DNA of 64,000 nt from Acridotheres tristis (taxonomy: Eukaryota > Chordata > Aves > Passeriformes > Sturnidae), in NCBI GenBank assembly GCA_037013685.1, contig CM072896.1, positions 13,589,444 through 13,653,443 of the forward strand. Direction: 5' to 3'. A model generated the notes under the pieces. It ran no database searches and had not been told where the DNA came from. It was given only the letters and a program-made list of their open reading frames with translations. Both the position numbers and the translations under genes were made by a program. Each line of letters begins with the position of its first letter. Position 1 is the stretch's first letter. Shown here in pieces: positions 63,201 to 64,000 of the stretch.

Positions 63201-64000
63201 GATACATGGCCTATAGAGCTGCCATCCAGCAGATAATAATGCAGAGCAGTGGGGAATCTCTTGAGGGCAATTCATGCCTTTTCAATTATAGCCATTGGCA
63301 AACTCTGAAAAATGGCTCTAGGTTTGTATTGACACGTAGTAAAGAAAAACACTCCAAGCAACATAGCAGGCATCTTGTGCATGCTGGTAATTGCTCTGGC
63401 CTGCCCCTTGCAGACTGCACTATAGCAAACCAAACATTTTGGAGGAATCCTTTTTCCCATCTCTTGGATTTAGTGTTTGTCAGACTTTTCTGCTGGAAGT
63501 GAGGAAAAGAGCTGCTGCATGTCAATGGCCAGCTCTGTAGTGAAGGGGGCCCAGCCTTTACAGGTAGGGGCTGCATCTCCCCACACCAGGGCACAGGAGC
63601 AGTCTGGACTTCTCCAGAAATGCTCCATGGGTCCCCCGTTGGCTGAGACCAAATACAGTCTAAGCAAAGAAGCTGAAGCCAAATGTCTGCAGAACCTGCT
63701 GAGCAAGGGCACCAGCTGATCAATCCCACTGTCCCACCTGTTTATGGATAGGCAAAACGCTGGCTGTGCTGCAGTGAGAAAACATCTTTGCAAGAACACA
63801 CTGCTCCTCTGAGAGGAACCAGTCAAGCCCCCTGCCTGGTGAAAGGTAAGTGTCACTCAGAGCCAGCCACAGCTATGACAAAGTTTTTTCACACTCAGCC
63901 CTTCCACTCATTTTGCACAGGGGCACCCAACACCTTTGCTCCAGCTATGGATGTATAAATAAATTTCCTTTGGTGACTGAGACAGATTTTTTAGCATCAT
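63201..64000. other. Non-coding sequence with an isolated exon-like segment
   Basis: A pyrimidine-containing acceptor ending GTTTGTCAG precedes 63484, and a near-consensus donor AAAG/GTAAGT follows 63845. The plus-strand frame inside stops at 63719, so if this is an exon it is non-coding or terminal. The minus-strand frames of 147 and 128 codons that overlap it are unrecognised. Confidence 0.35.

Noticed and set aside
1..64000. CRISPR arrays, prokaryotic operons, prophage or insertion sequences
   Set aside because: There is no regularly spaced direct-repeat array, no dense coding and no ribosome-binding-site pattern; the sequence is vertebrate in character.

Overview
This 64 kb window looks like non-coding DNA from an amniote nuclear genome, most likely a bird. 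The main evidence is a 3'-truncated CR1 LINE at about 58545-59479, which carries the C-terminal end of the CR1 reverse transcriptase frame, the CR1 3' UTR and the terminal CR1 hairpin/repeat tail. A second CR1 3' fragment (about 52880-53090) and an older antisense one (about 42261-42410) support this. Overall repeat density is low, as in avian genomes. A crocodilian or turtle source is less likely but cannot be excluded. Nothing suggests a bacterium, plasmid or virus.

I recognise no protein-coding gene. Open frames are short (longest about 208 codons), overlap on both strands, are rich in Trp/Cys/Pro/Ser as expected from translated non-coding sequence, and none reads as a known family. The window is best read as a large intron or an intergenic stretch. 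Isolated splice-like signals occur. The most interesting is a 32-nt microexon-like unit at 9789-9820 inside an AT-rich block. One G+C- and CpG-rich island (about 49330-50230) is the only promoter-like region, and it carries a CTCF-like motif near 50070-50088.

Layout: 1-9.5 kb is unique non-coding sequence with an old MIR/L2-like tail (about 841-962), an antisense MIR-like scrap (about 6918-6990) and AT-rich blocks near 5.2-5.5 and 7.6-8.1 kb. 9.5-12.7 kb has two AT-rich, enhancer-like blocks and the microexon candidate. 12.7-40.7 kb is mostly featureless, with two MIR-like scraps. 40.7-45.5 kb has AT-rich blocks, an antisense CR1 remnant and three MIR/CORE-SINE-like fragments, one of which forms a strong hairpin. 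49.3-50.2 kb is the CpG island. 51.1-51.5 kb is AT-rich. 52.9-53.9 kb holds a CR1 fragment and long A and T runs. 58.2-59.5 kb has a 9-bp minisatellite and the best-preserved CR1. 62.3-63.2 kb has a MIR/L2-like tail and a long AT-rich, enhancer-like block.

Repeat calls come from remembered consensus features, not from a database run. Regulatory calls from base composition are inference. I found no convincing new multi-gene system; the best leads are the microexon candidate, the CpG island and the 62.5-63.2 kb block.
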